Positions 1 to 8,326 are shown, counted from the stretch's first letter. The stretch: 34,132 bases of DNA from Candidatus Finniella inopinata (GCA_945877185.1 CAMCRD010000010.1:1-34132); one strand, 5' to 3'. Numbers and translations are program-made. The notes: generated by a model not told the origin, from the letters alone.

Positions 1-7
1 AATAAAT

Positions 8-142
8 ATGACTTACACTCAGCATTATAAGAGAGGATTGTACCTTTTCCCAGATACAGAAGAGACAATTAAAATGCTTCAGGAATTCAAAAATGGAAAT
101 CTCAAGGACTTGCGTTTTTCACAGGAGTATCAAGATGCATAA
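8..142 (+). CDS. Small unknown ORF, possibly the tail of a gene cut by the window edge
   Basis: A 44-residue frame begins at an ATG eight bases into the window and ends in TAA. The same frame is open to the left edge, so this may be the C-terminus of a longer gene. The peptide is charged and has no signal peptide or recognisable motif. Its 3' end overlaps the small minus-strand ORF at 119-274, so at most one of the two is likely to be expressed. No function can be assigned. Confidence 0.3.
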   Translation: MTYTQHYKRGLYLFPDTEETIKMLQEFKNGNLKDLRFSQEYQDA

Positions 143-274
143 TCGAAGATTGAGATTATATATGATATCCTTGGCATACCTTTCAAATTGCTGAGCGACA
201 AGCATACCTTCTTCTAATCCGTAAAGACCATGGGCAATTTCACAAAAAGCATTGGAAAAACTGATTGTATCCAT
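119..274 (-). CDS. Small unknown ORF, 51 residues
   Basis: This minus-strand ATG ORF is preceded by a near-perfect Shine-Dalgarno (AAAGGAGG, about 8 bases upstream), which is the main reason to list it. The product starts MDTISFSNAFCEIAHG and ends in a short hydrophobic stretch (residues about 43-51). It lies downstream of another small minus-strand ORF (312-500), and the two could be co-transcribed. I do not recognise the family. Overlap with the plus-strand frame at 8-142 lowers confidence. Confidence 0.35.
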   Translation of the reverse strand: MDTISFSNAFCEIAHGLYGLEEGMLVAQQFERYAKDIIYNLNLRLCILILL

Positions 275-311
275 AAGAGTTAGCCTCCTTTTTTATTTAA
301 TTTTTAGTTGA

Positions 312-500
312 TTAAAAGCTCCCTCCCCTTCGCCCGAGAGGTGCCACAAAGAAGCCGTTGAGAAGGAAACGATACGAAGGAACGCTGGGGAAACACTTTT
401 GATTAATGATAACAACAAGACGTACATAAAGAGATAAACCGTAAAGCTCAACGGTGTCGCCAGGAATAGCAAGATAACGGTCGTACCAGTTTTTGAACAT
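312..500 (-). CDS. Small unknown ORF, 62 residues
   Basis: This ATG ORF has a purine-rich GAGGGAAGG about 8-10 bases upstream. The product begins MFKNWYDRYLAIPGDT, is mixed hydrophobic and basic, and has no clear signal peptide or known motif. The inverted repeat at 555-598 lies about 55 bases upstream and could be part of its control region. It may form a two-gene unit with the ORF at 119-274. Function unknown. Confidence 0.3.
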   Translation of the reverse strand: MFKNWYDRYLAIPGDTVELYGLSLYVRLVVIINQKCFPSVPSYRFLLNGFFVAPLGRRGGSF

Positions 501-554
501 GCTGGATACCTTCCCTCATAGGGTTATTCTCTAGATGTAGTCCATTCCAAGCTT

Positions 555-598
555 TTAGCACAAGAAATATTGTTGAACCTGATCTTTTCTTGTGCTAA
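555..598. promoter_or_regulatory. Perfect 13-bp inverted repeat (operator or hairpin)
   Basis: The arms TTAGCACAAGAAA (555-567) and TTTCTTGTGCTAA (586-598) are exact inverse complements separated by 18 bases. There is no long T-run on either side, so a simple terminator is not obvious. TTGTGC inside the arms could serve as a -35 element in either direction, so the repeat could be an operator for the minus-strand ORF at 312-500. It is also close to the tRNA-Asp fragment, so a role at an element boundary is possible. Confidence 0.5.
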
Positions 599-669
599 CT
601 TAACGCTAACTTGTTAAATATAATTCTCATAAGATCGTTTGATATCAATGTTTATAAAAGATAGGCTAA

Positions 670-718
670 CGGCCTGTCACGCCGAAGGTCGCGGGTTCGA
701 GTCCCGTCACTCCCGCCA
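670..718 (+). pseudogene. 3' half of a tRNA-Asp(GTC) gene, possible attachment-site scar
   Basis: The stretch holds an anticodon loop CTGTCAC (anticodon GTC), the variable region, a complete T-arm (GCGGG, TTCGAGT, CCCGT), the 3' acceptor strand CACTCCC, a G discriminator and an encoded CCA. No matching 5' acceptor strand or D-arm lies upstream, and the first anticodon-stem pair is already broken (A opposite A). It is therefore a truncated copy, not a working tRNA. Integrases of islands and phages often use tRNA 3' halves as attachment sites, so this may mark an element edge; that is inference. Confidence 0.75.
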
Positions 719-996
719 TTCATTTTGTGGGGTTCCTTGAGAGAATCTAACAAAATTCCCCCTTGTACCAAATATATCCATCAATAATTTATTTTAAAAA
801 TCATCGTTTTTGATATTTATAAAAAATCCTTCTTTATAGAAGTATTAATTCCATATTCTTGCTGCGCTCTGCATTTCGAATACGAATTAATTTTTTATTT
901 TTAAAAATAACTTGTAATTTGAAAATAAGTTATTATATAAACATTAAATTCATCATTTTTAAAAATTTTAATCTACAAAAACAGGTAATATTTGTT
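719..996. other. AT-rich intergenic stretch
   Basis: This stretch lies between the tRNA-Asp fragment and the secreted-protein gene. It is very AT-rich and contains no supported gene. An upstream in-frame ATG at 859 would extend the secreted protein, but it would bury the signal peptide. The stretch probably carries the promoter of the gene at 997; I cannot pick a specific -35/-10 pair. Confidence 0.4.
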
Positions 997-3411
997 ATGA
1001 ATAATTTTATGATTTCTAAATCATTTGTTGTCGGTTTGGTTTTGGCAGTTGGATTGATTTTTCAATCTTCTCAAGCAATGGATGGTGAAAAACATTCTTT
1101 TGAGAAAGGTACTTTTCAGTTTACTCTTTCTCCTCACCATCAAGATAATATCGGGGATTTAACCTTAGAACACTTAATTACAGAAGCACAGAAACGAAAA
1201 GGTGAGTTTGATTCCCTCTTTGGCTATGTATGCCAGCATGGTCTACACAGCAAGAAAGTTAACACTATTTTTGACAAAGAGTTGACCCTTTTTGAAGAGA
1301 AGACGGGTTTACCTAGTAGAAATTTAATTTTGCTGAATCGCCTCAAAACGGACTATACGATTGAGAAAAATTTACTCGATTTTTATATCCAGTCTCTATC
1401 CCAACTACACCAAACCAAAGAACCTTCAAAAGAGGCGATTGAGAAATTGTACCAGGAAACCGTTTACATCGTGCGGAACAGCACACACTCTTTTATAAGT
1501 GAGACGCGTAATTTTCTAGCCAGCAGCAGCGGGGGAGAATGTTTTTGGGAAGGTGACAATTTTGGTGTACCTTATGAATTTCAACCCGCAGAGGATGAAA
1601 GCCAGCTATATTACCATCTCGCCCTTGCTTATAGATTGGTAAATATTGATGAAGAAAGCCCAGAAGTAATTTCCCAAATGCTCAATCTATTGGCAAAAAA
1701 TAGCCATAAAGTCCACGATCCTTTGGTAATATTCAATTATAACTCCCTTGTTTTCTATCTAAAACTCGAGCGCTTCTTGAATATGCAGTATGACCATCTG
1801 GTGTTTGATCCTACTTTTTATCATTTTGACTCTGACATAAGTAATCAATCCCAACAGTTCTTACTCTCAGCTCTCTACAAGGAAAAAACAGAACACTGGA
1901 TGGGTCAAATTTTTGATCAAGCTTCCCGTGATCGCAATAGAGCTATAATTACAAGATACCTCAAGAATAATACTCTCTTTACACAAAGCATACAGGCAGA
2001 AATACCAACAAACAAATTAGTCTCAATTTTTTTTGAAAAAACATTTCCACCGCAATTAAAAAAACCTCTTCTAACAAAAAGGAAGCAAGCCCATGCACAA
2101 CAAAACAATACAAAAAGCATAAAAAGAAAAAAAGGAAGACAAGCAAGAAAAGAACATGTTGATCATACTTCTCAAGGGTTAAATCAAGGCCCAACAGAAC
2201 AAAAGATTTCCAAGGAACCTCCTTTAATAGATAAAATCGACGATGAATGCCCCAAAGAAATTCTTGTAGAAGCCTCAATAGAAAAACCCATTAAGAGACT
2301 AACAGGAACCTCCCATGTTTCTAAAAAAGCTCTCTTAACAGACAAGACTGAAGAGAAATCTCTTGTTGATGTAAAGCTTATAGAATCCCCAACAGAACAA
2401 TCTATAGAAGACCGAAATCCCTTTAAAACGAGAAATAACTGGAATTTGTGCGGAACAAAAGGAATATATAATCCAAACTTTTCAAACTGTAATGCCTATT
2501 GCAACAAATTCACAGGGGGATATAATCTCCAAGACCAGAATTTACAGGAAAATTGGAATATCAATAATGTACAGTACCATGTAAGCAGTCGGACATCCCC
2601 TAACTATAGCTTTCAAGGACAAACATTTTTTGAAACAGATACGTATTTTAATAGGGCAAGAGACACGATTAATGTGAATCTATTGCAGGATATAAAAGTT
2701 TATACAGGTCGAACATCTGATAAACTCCCAAACCTGGGAACAGGATTCATAACACTCCATTATATGAACGCAAAAGATGTTCAGTGCTCCCGTACTTTTG
2801 ACCTGGAGTCTCTTTATTTATCTGGTAACCAATTCTTTCATGGTGAACAAGGGAACCAATTTAAACATAACCACGCCATCCTTAACGCCAATCAAGATTT
2901 TTTAGAAGACGAAGAAAAAATAAATATTTACCAAAAGGACTCAGAAATAAGGGGGATGTATATAAACCTTTCTCTGGAAAACAAAATCCGAAAAGAAATT
3001 ATAGGAGGGCCTTACAAATATAACGCTATGGATTCTGAATCCCTTTTCATGCTGGATTTGGTGAGGAAACTTCCTCATTTCCTAAGTACCCTTATTGAGG
3101 AAAATACTTCAACTAGCATTCATATCAATGGTCTTTTCTTAGGCATCTCGAGCTATCGTGATTGTTGTGGGGGATGTATCAGTGTGATTCATGGTTTCCA
3201 ACATGCTTCTAAAGATATCCTCTCTCGGATTATTAAGACATACTTTGAGAATGACGGCATTCATATTCATCCTGATTATGGGACACTGGCTGTTACCTAT
3301 GGAGAAATCCGGGTGGCCAAAGGCAAGGGAGCCGAAGAACCCAGAAAAGTTTTAGATACCCTTTCTTGGTTAAAAAGAAATGAACACCATCTTGCACGAA
3401 TCAGATATTAG
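997..3411 (+). CDS. Large secreted protein with a putative deaminase-like C-terminal domain
   Basis: An 804-residue product. The start at 997 is chosen over the in-frame ATG at 859 because it gives a classic signal peptide (hydrophobic core about residues 10-22, then QSSQA-MDG). Residues about 40-350 are predicted mostly helical. Residues about 355-480 are lysine-rich and low in complexity, with a KRKK-GRQARK cluster (about 373-384) resembling a nuclear localisation signal. An Asn/Tyr-rich segment follows. Near the C-terminus come DSE (679-681), a hydrophobic strand, and SSYRDCCGGC (cysteines 723, 724 and 727). The order [H/C/D]xE then CxxC is the zinc signature of the nucleic-acid deaminase superfamily, including OTT_1508-like and toxin deaminases. 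The local composition is AT-rich. A secreted effector or toxin is plausible, but the assignment rests on motif reading only, and D replaces the usual H. Confidence 0.6.
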   Translation: MNNFMISKSFVVGLVLAVGLIFQSSQAMDGEKHSFEKGTFQFTLSPHHQDNIGDLTLEHLITEAQKRKGEFDSLFGYVCQHGLHSKKVNTIFDKELTLFEEKTGLPSRNLILLNRLKTDYTIEKNLLDFYIQSLSQLHQTKEPSKEAIEKLYQETVYIVRNSTHSFISETRNFLASSSGGECFWEGDNFGVPYEFQPAEDESQLYYHLALAYRLVNIDEESPEVISQMLNLLAKNSHKVHDPLVIFNYNSLVFYLKLERFLNMQYDHLVFDPTFYHFDSDISNQSQQFLLSALYKEKTEHWMGQIFDQASRDRNRAIITRYLKNNTLFTQSIQAEIPTNKLVSIFFEKTFPPQLKKPLLTKRKQAHAQQNNTKSIKRKKGRQARKEHVDHTSQGLNQGPTEQKISKEPPLIDKIDDECPKEILVEASIEKPIKRLTGTSHVSKKALLTDKTEEKSLVDVKLIESPTEQSIEDRNPFKTRNNWNLCGTKGIYNPNFSNCNAYCNKFTGGYNLQDQNLQENWNINNVQYHVSSRTSPNYSFQGQTFFETDTYFNRARDTINVNLLQDIKVYTGRTSDKLPNLGTGFITLHYMNAKDVQCSRTFDLESLYLSGNQFFHGEQGNQFKHNHAILNANQDFLEDEEKINIYQKDSEIRGMYINLSLENKIRKEIIGGPYKYNAMDSESLFMLDLVRKLPHFLSTLIEENTSTSIHINGLFLGISSYRDCCGGCISVIHGFQHASKDILSRIIKTYFENDGIHIHPDYGTLAVTYGEIRVAKGKGAEEPRKVLDTLSWLKRNEHHLARIRY

Positions 3412-3467
3412 CTGCAAACAAACACCCAACCAGGTTAATGGCTTGGGACGAACGAGCAATGAGAAGA

Positions 3468-4778
3468 TTATTTTTCTGAAATCCGAGTGGTGCTAGAGAT
3501 CCCCTCTTGATAAGCCTCTAGCTTCTCCTTTAAAGCTTCCATAACATGGTCAAGAACATGTGTTTGGGTTTCCAACAAGCGACGTCCGATGCTCATCTTT
3601 TCTTTTCGAACAGCCTCATCCACCAGAAGCAATGCAATGGTTTCTGCTAATTCTTCTTTTGTCGTGACCGGTGAGGCTGCGGCCCCAAGGACATCACATA
3701 TCTCTGTTTGATTGTGAATATAGGGCCCCCAGATTAAGGCACAATCTAATAAAGCAGCTTCAATGGGGTTATGCCCCCCAATAGGGACAAAAGTTCCCCC
3801 TATAAAGGCAAAATCACTTAATCGATAAAAGAGCCCAAGCTCCCCCATAGTGTCAACCAGATATACATCTGTTGAGGGTTGGATAGCTTCCTGGCAGGAG
3901 CGTCTTGCAACTTGCAATCCCTTTGCCGTCAACTCTTTCGCAATTTCCGCACCCCGTCGAGGATGGCGAGGGATAATAACCGTTAGGACACTTGGCAGGA
4001 CCTCTTTCACCAAATGATGGGCTTCTCCAATCAACGTCTCCTCCCCTGAATGGGTACTCGCCGCCGCCCAAAGAGGTCGCCCTTGAAGAACCGATTGCAT
4101 CCTGGTGAACTCGACGCTGTCATAGGGAAGGGGGCTCGCAGCAAATTTCAAATTTCCACAAACACGCACTTTAGAGGGGGGTGCGCCAAGGTCTTTGAGA
4201 CGCTTGGCAATCGTTTCAGACTGAGCCAGGCAAACTTCAAAACTAGATAAGAGGCGACCAATCACCGACGGAAAGCGCCGCCAGGATTGATAGCTTTTCT
4301 CTGACAAATGCGCATTTATCAAATAGAGAGGAATTTTGCGGACTTGGCATGTTAAAATTAAGTTAGGCCAAAACTCAGATTCAACAAAAACAGCAACATC
4401 TGGCTGCCAATAGTTTAAGAACCGCTCAATCCAAGATGGCACATCTAAAGGGCTATATTGATGCAAGCATCCTTCAGGCAGCACCTTAGCAATCACGGTC
4501 GCTGCAGTAACTGTCCCCGTCGTAACCAGGGGCGTGATGTGGGGAAATTGGATACGAATACGGTGAAGAAGGGGTAAAAGCGACACTGCCTCTCCTACAC
4601 TGGCCCCGTGAAACCAAACGATAGGACCTTTTGGACGTGGTACCGAGGCTTCTCCGAATCGCTCATTTAATCGATCCGGGTCTTCTTTCCCCTTCTTCAG
4701 GCGATGACGGACATACGCCAATATCGCTCCGGTAAAAAGAGGTGTAACTCGTTGATAGATCGATAAGAACAATGGCAC
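3468..4778 (-). CDS. waaA: 3-deoxy-D-manno-octulosonic acid (Kdo) transferase
   Basis: WaaA transfers Kdo from CMP-Kdo to lipid A precursors at the cytoplasmic face of the inner membrane, an essential step in making LPS. The 436-residue length is normal. The protein has an N-terminal membrane-anchoring stretch, WFHGASVGEA (about residues 55-64, the family glycine-rich acceptor-side motif), FVESEFWPNL with the conserved glutamate, and a C-terminal GT-B half ending in GGHNPIEAA. The start is GTG at 4778, eight bases after the thyX stop, so the two genes form an operon despite unrelated functions. Its presence implies the organism still makes a Kdo-lipid A core. Confidence 0.93.
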   Translation of the reverse strand: MPLFLSIYQRVTPLFTGAILAYVRHRLKKGKEDPDRLNERFGEASVPRPKGPIVWFHGASVGEAVSLLPLLHRIRIQFPHITPLVTTGTVTAATVIAKVLPEGCLHQYSPLDVPSWIERFLNYWQPDVAVFVESEFWPNLILTCQVRKIPLYLINAHLSEKSYQSWRRFPSVIGRLLSSFEVCLAQSETIAKRLKDLGAPPSKVRVCGNLKFAASPLPYDSVEFTRMQSVLQGRPLWAAASTHSGEETLIGEAHHLVKEVLPSVLTVIIPRHPRRGAEIAKELTAKGLQVARRSCQEAIQPSTDVYLVDTMGELGLFYRLSDFAFIGGTFVPIGGHNPIEAALLDCALIWGPYIHNQTEICDVLGAAASPVTTKEELAETIALLLVDEAVRKEKMSIGRRLLETQTHVLDHVMEALKEKLEAYQEGISSTTRISEK

Positions 4779-4786
4779 GGAAGCTC

Positions 4787-5758
4787 TTATCCCTTGTTTT
4801 CTTTTAGAACCGCTTGTGGTTCTAACTCAAGCATTTGGTGAAGTTCTCGCCATTCTCGAGGGCTCATGCCACTCGAGGCTTGATCAAGGAGCTCTCCTTT
4901 CAAAAGGGCTTTTACTACAGTCAAACTTTTTGCAGAAAGAGAGGTTGCACCAACTCGGTAGTCCATAAAGGCATCATAGGTAATAGGAACCCATTTTTTC
5001 AAAATATCCAGCATCACCTCTGCATAGACTCGAATTTCATACTGAGCGTGAGGATCTGCCCGAAGACTTAGAAAATGCATGAGGTTGTGCAAGTCAACTT
5101 TCCAATACCATTGTGTATAAAAATTCACGGGTAAGTTCATACGCGCCAATTCGCGTGCCAAACCCGGGCGGCTGGGGTCGAGAATCGTACCGTTGATGTC
5201 TTCATTCAACATTTCTTCATAGTGGTCATAAGCCCGCAAAGCATCTTCCCGTAAAATATTCAGAACGTGCGCTGCTTGCTCTCCTTGCAAAACTTCATCT
5301 CGCCCCTGGCGATTGGTTGTGGACTGGGTCGCCAATTGGTCAGGACTGGGCATATAAAATTCCTTATCCAAAATGGAATAGCGTTGAGAATAATCATTCA
5401 CATTGGCCGTACGGTGACGAATCCATTGGCGAGCAACAAAAATCGGCAATTTGACGTGGAATTTCATCTCACACATCTCAAAAGGCGTGGAATGGCGATG
5501 GCGCATTAAATAATTAATCAATCCCTTGTCTTCATTCACCATCTTTGTGCCCTTCCCATAGGACACACGGGCAGCCTGAACGATGGCGGAATCATCCCCC
5601 ATATAATCAATCACCCGGACAAAACCATGATCTAAGACAGGAAAGGGGTCATAAAGGACCTCTTCCAAAGAAAAAACTGTTGCCCGGCGTGTGACAAATT
5701 GATCCTCTTTAAGTCGTTGAATTTCTTGTATTTTATCTGTTTTTAAGACGGTAGACAT
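4787..5758 (-). CDS. thyX: Flavin-dependent thymidylate synthase
   Basis: ThyX makes dTMP from dUMP using methylene-tetrahydrofolate, FAD and NADPH, and replaces ThyA in many alphaproteobacteria. The family signature RHRX7S is intact: R114-H115-R116 followed by S124, in [15 protein letters not shown] second conserved stretch around residues 86-94 (RHRHSTPFE) is also present. At 323 residues it is slightly long, with an extra N-terminal tail of about 35 residues. The ATG is preceded by GAGGA at good spacing. It is the first gene of an operon with waaA. Confidence 0.95.
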   Translation of the reverse strand: MSTVLKTDKIQEIQRLKEDQFVTRRATVFSLEEVLYDPFPVLDHGFVRVIDYMGDDSAIVQAARVSYGKGTKMVNEDKGLINYLMRHRHSTPFEMCEMKFHVKLPIFVARQWIRHRTANVNDYSQRYSILDKEFYMPSPDQLATQSTTNRQGRDEVLQGEQAAHVLNILREDALRAYDHYEEMLNEDINGTILDPSRPGLARELARMNLPVNFYTQWYWKVDLHNLMHFLSLRADPHAQYEIRVYAEVMLDILKKWVPITYDAFMDYRVGATSLSAKSLTVVKALLKGELLDQASSGMSPREWRELHQMLELEPQAVLKENKG

Positions 5759-5849
5759 GGGGTCCTCATAGAATTTTCTTTTAAAAGTATGACCAGATTA
5801 ACGTTAAAACCCTTTTTTTTCCAGTGAAAACACCCTATTTTATATAGTG

Positions 5850-6228
5850 ATGGGTAACCATCTATGGCGATAAACGATTTATGAAATAAGCGTTGCGGAC
5901 CCGGGGGCGGTACCCGGCGCCTCCACCAGTGTTTCTAGTCCTCGTGCTCAACCAAGTATAAACAAGGTAAGCATAAGGCATGTATGGGGGTGAAACAGGA
6001 TCGACGTGCGTAATAAAGATATGTCTTTTGCCCGGCATTGTACCACCGTTATCGGGCTGTTTTAATAGATGCTAACCGTAATGGTACATCTCAAGTTGCA
6101 GAAGTTGCTAACCTTAACCGGTACGCAGCAGCTGCTGCTGCTTAAAATTGGCAATAGCTGATTTAAAGTAGTAAAAGACTAGCAGTTCGGGGGGCACTGG
6201 GCAACAGAAGCCCCCCACTAAATTTTTT
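5850..6228 (+). ncRNA. ssrA: Circularly permuted two-piece tmRNA
   Basis: tmRNA rescues stalled ribosomes and tags the nascent chain. The order is permuted, as known in alphaproteobacteria: the acceptor piece comes first, with a T-arm (CCGGG/CCCGG) and CGCCTCC-A-CCA ending at 5928. A spacer of about 57 bases that is presumably removed follows, then the coding piece starting with GGGGGTG at 5986. The seven bases 5986-5992 pair completely (with two G-U pairs) with 5918-5924, which rebuilds the acceptor stem. The tag frame runs from the resume codon GCT at 6071, just after TAGAT, to TAA at 6143-6145. It encodes a 24-residue peptide, ANRNGTSQVAEV then ANLNRYAAAAAA. The outer ends are approximate. 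sspB follows directly. Confidence 0.92.
6189..6228 (+). terminator. Hairpin plus T-run at the end of ssrA
   Basis: GGGGGGC (6189-6195) pairs with GCCCCCC (6210-6216) across a 14-base loop, and a TTTTTT run follows at 6223-6228. This is a classic intrinsic-terminator layout. The stem may also belong to the mature coding piece of the tmRNA. Confidence 0.65.
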
Positions 6229-6273
6229 AAAGAATTCGATGATTATGTGTGGACTCAGATAAGGACATAGAAC

Positions 6274-6780
6274 GTGAGTAAAATTATTAAATTTGATTAT
6301 GAACAGCTGGTGCAAGAAAGCTTACGTTCTGTTGTTCGTGAATCCTTAATGCAAGTGGCAAAAAGCGGTTTACCAGGCAATCACCATTTTTACATCTCTT
6401 TTCGCACGGATTATCCAGGTGTTGATTTGCCGGATTATTTGCTTGAGCAATACCCGGAAGAAATTACGATTGTCCTTCAATACGAATTCTGGGATCTGGA
6501 GGTTGAGGAAGAGTTGTTTTTTGTCACCCTATGCTTTAATGACATTCATGAACGCTTAACCATACCTCTCCAGGCTATTGTGAGCTTTGTGGATCCTTCC
6601 GTTAAATTTGGGTTGCAATTTTCCCCGACCATTCATGAAAAGGCGATTCCCCAAAAACTACCCGTGAAACAAAAACCAAAGACCAAGCCCAAGACAAAAG
6701 CGAATACACAAACACCTCTATCTGAAGAAAGCCTCAATGGCTCTAATGTTGTTGTGCTGGATGCTTTTCGAAAAAAATAA
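6274..6780 (+). CDS. sspB: SspB family ClpXP adaptor
   Basis: SspB delivers ssrA-tagged proteins to the ClpXP protease. The N-terminal two-thirds (residues about 5-125) match the alphaproteobacterial form. Visible are an N-terminal helix, a GLPGNHHFYISFRTD strand typical of the family, LPDYLLEQYPEEITIVLQ and FGLQF. A lysine/proline-rich flexible tail then leads to a short C-terminal hydrophobic segment (VVVLDAFRKK), which in this family docks on the ClpX zinc domain. The GTG start has AAGGA about 7 bases upstream. It sits about 45 bases after the tmRNA gene, so RNA tag and adaptor are genetically linked. Confidence 0.9.
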   Translation: MSKIIKFDYEQLVQESLRSVVRESLMQVAKSGLPGNHHFYISFRTDYPGVDLPDYLLEQYPEEITIVLQYEFWDLEVEEELFFVTLCFNDIHERLTIPLQAIVSFVDPSVKFGLQFSPTIHEKAIPQKLPVKQKPKTKPKTKANTQTPLSEESLNGSNVVVLDAFRKK

Positions 6781-7429
6781 GGCGGCGACTACTCTTGGAT
6801 CCGTTTATGAAGCCGTAAGGCAAGCCTGTCAAGCCGCAGGTCGGGAACCAATTCCCATTCTAGCCGTAAGCAAAAACCAATCCGTCGAACGAATTTTGCC
6901 TCTTCTTGACGTTGGCCATCGGTGGTTTGGGGAAAACCGTGTTCAAGAAGCCATGAATAAATGGTCAAGTTTATGCCTACAGTACCCTGATCTTCAACTT
7001 CATCTTATCGGTCCTTTACAAACGAACAAAGTCAAACAAGCCCTTAAATTGTTTGATGTTATTGAATCCGTTGATCGCCCTCAACTGGTTCTCGCCCTTG
7101 CTAAAGAATGGATAAAGGGGGATGAAAAGACATGCAAAATTCTGATCCAAGTCAACACCGGCCGTGAACCCCAAAAAAGTGGCGTTTTAAGCGAAAACCT
7201 AACCACTTTGGTCGATTTGTGCCGTATGCACGCTTTGCCCTTAACGGGGTTAATGTGTATTCCTCCTGCTCATGAAGATCCCACACACCACTTTCAGTTA
7301 CTCGCGGGCTTAGCCCACACGCACAATCTATCTGACCTGAGTATGGGAATGAGCAGCGACTACCCTATCGCCATTGCTCATGGCGCCAGCTGGATACGTC
7401 TTGGAACGGCTTTTTGGCCTTCCTCGTAA
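6761..7429 (+). CDS. yggS: YggS/PROSC-type pyridoxal-phosphate homeostasis protein
   Basis: This is a PLP-binding protein with an alanine-racemase-like TIM barrel that buffers free PLP; no reaction is firmly known. The PLP lysine sits in ILAVSKNQ. WFGENRVQEAMNKW, LHLIGPLQTNK, the I-Q-V-N segment and the C-terminal LSMGMSSDYPIAI-G segment are all in order. The frame is open from ATG 6737, but homologues begin shortly before the VYEAVRQAC helix. ATG 6761 gives 222 residues and a 20-base overlap with sspB, which suggests translational coupling; neither start has a strong ribosome site. Confidence 0.9.
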   Translation: MLFEKNKAATTLGSVYEAVRQACQAAGREPIPILAVSKNQSVERILPLLDVGHRWFGENRVQEAMNKWSSLCLQYPDLQLHLIGPLQTNKVKQALKLFDVIESVDRPQLVLALAKEWIKGDEKTCKILIQVNTGREPQKSGVLSENLTTLVDLCRMHALPLTGLMCIPPAHEDPTHHFQLLAGLAHTHNLSDLSMGMSSDYPIAIAHGASWIRLGTAFWPSS

Positions 7430-7497
7430 AAAATACTCTTCCTATAGTTGCATAGATGTGTTATTGCTACAATAAAATGACAAGATTAATACCACCC

Positions 7498-8250
7498 ATG
7501 CGTTACAAAATTTCTGGGTTCTCTTTAATTGAAATAGCCATTGTCCTCATCATCATCGGTCTGATCGGCGGTATGACTTTGCCTTCATTAAAAGCTATGC
7601 TTGACTGGCAGAAAACCGCAATAACCGCCCAAAATCAAGAAAAAATCCTTTATGCCTTAGCCAGTTACGCCATCCGAAATAAATCATTGCCTTATGCAGC
7701 AAGCCCCTTAAACTCTCAAGAAAAGCCCCATGAAATAATTCGCCGTCGCCGGGGGATTGTTCCCTATGCTGCTTTAGACTTGCCGGAAGGCATTGCGAAA
7801 GATGGATACCACCGCTGGTTTACCTATGTGGTCGATGATTATTATACGGTTATCCCTAAAACAGGACCCCATATGCTCACTCAACAACCGATCAGTCGAT
7901 TGTGTGAAAAGCAGATACACCTTAATCCTTTAACCATCAAAGGAATTCAAGGTAACATCGCTGTTGTCCTGATTAGCCATGGGCCGCAAGGCAGGGGGGC
8001 TTACCCTAATCCTTTAGAATCAGAAGGACTCGGAAATGATGAAAGGCAAAATGCAACTTCTGATACAGAAATTATCGATCGCCCCATAAGCCAAGACCCC
8101 CAAAATCCATTTTCTCATAAGGTCGTGTGGGTGACAGCTTCTAACCTTTTGGCCCTTTATGGTCATGCCCCTTGTCCCCCCCTTGAAGAAATGCCCAAGC
8201 CTTCTAATCTTCGACTTTATCCCGGTGGAAACACCCTTCAAACAAAGTAA
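7498..8250 (+). CDS. Orphan type II/IV prepilin-like protein
   Basis: The N-terminus has a type IV prepilin signal: a short basic leader, then the cleavage site G-FSLIE (glutamate at +5) and a hydrophobic helix of about 20 residues. The remaining ~220 residues form a pseudopilin-like head with KSLPYA, a second VPYAALDLP segment and a GYHRWFTYVVDD segment that recalls alphaproteobacterial minor pseudopilins. Export would need a prepilin peptidase and an assembly ATPase encoded elsewhere; no pil or gsp genes are nearby. The start at 7498 puts the cleavage glycine at residue 7. Upstream ATGs at 7456 and 7477 are possible but give longer leaders, and none has a clear ribosome site. Confidence 0.75.
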   Translation: MRYKISGFSLIEIAIVLIIIGLIGGMTLPSLKAMLDWQKTAITAQNQEKILYALASYAIRNKSLPYAASPLNSQEKPHEIIRRRRGIVPYAALDLPEGIAKDGYHRWFTYVVDDYYTVIPKTGPHMLTQQPISRLCEKQIHLNPLTIKGIQGNIAVVLISHGPQGRGAYPNPLESEGLGNDERQNATSDTEIIDRPISQDPQNPFSHKVVWVTASNLLALYGHAPCPPLEEMPKPSNLRLYPGGNTLQTK

Positions 8251-8257
8251 AGAACGG

Positions 8258-8287
8258 TTGATAGAACGACTCATTAGCCTGTATATA
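8258..8287 (+). promoter_or_regulatory. Possible sigma-70 promoter for the LysE-type exporter
   Basis: TTGATA (8258-8263) and TATATA (8282-8287) are separated by 18 bases. They lie upstream of an AAGGAG ribosome site and the ATG at 8327. This is pattern-based only. Confidence 0.4.
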
Positions 8288-8326
8288 TGGGGTCAAGTTA
8301 GCTAATGCCAAGGAGATAAACCCTTC

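Noticed and set aside
1979-2278. A 99-residue hydrophobic minus-strand ORF inside the secreted-protein gene
   Set aside because: It is the complement of a lysine-rich stretch, which always reads as Phe/Leu-rich on the other strand; no independent signals.
6737-6760. Upstream start for the YggS-type gene at 6737
   Set aside because: The extra residues are read through the sspB tail in another frame and do not resemble family N-termini; 6761 is nearer to homologues.
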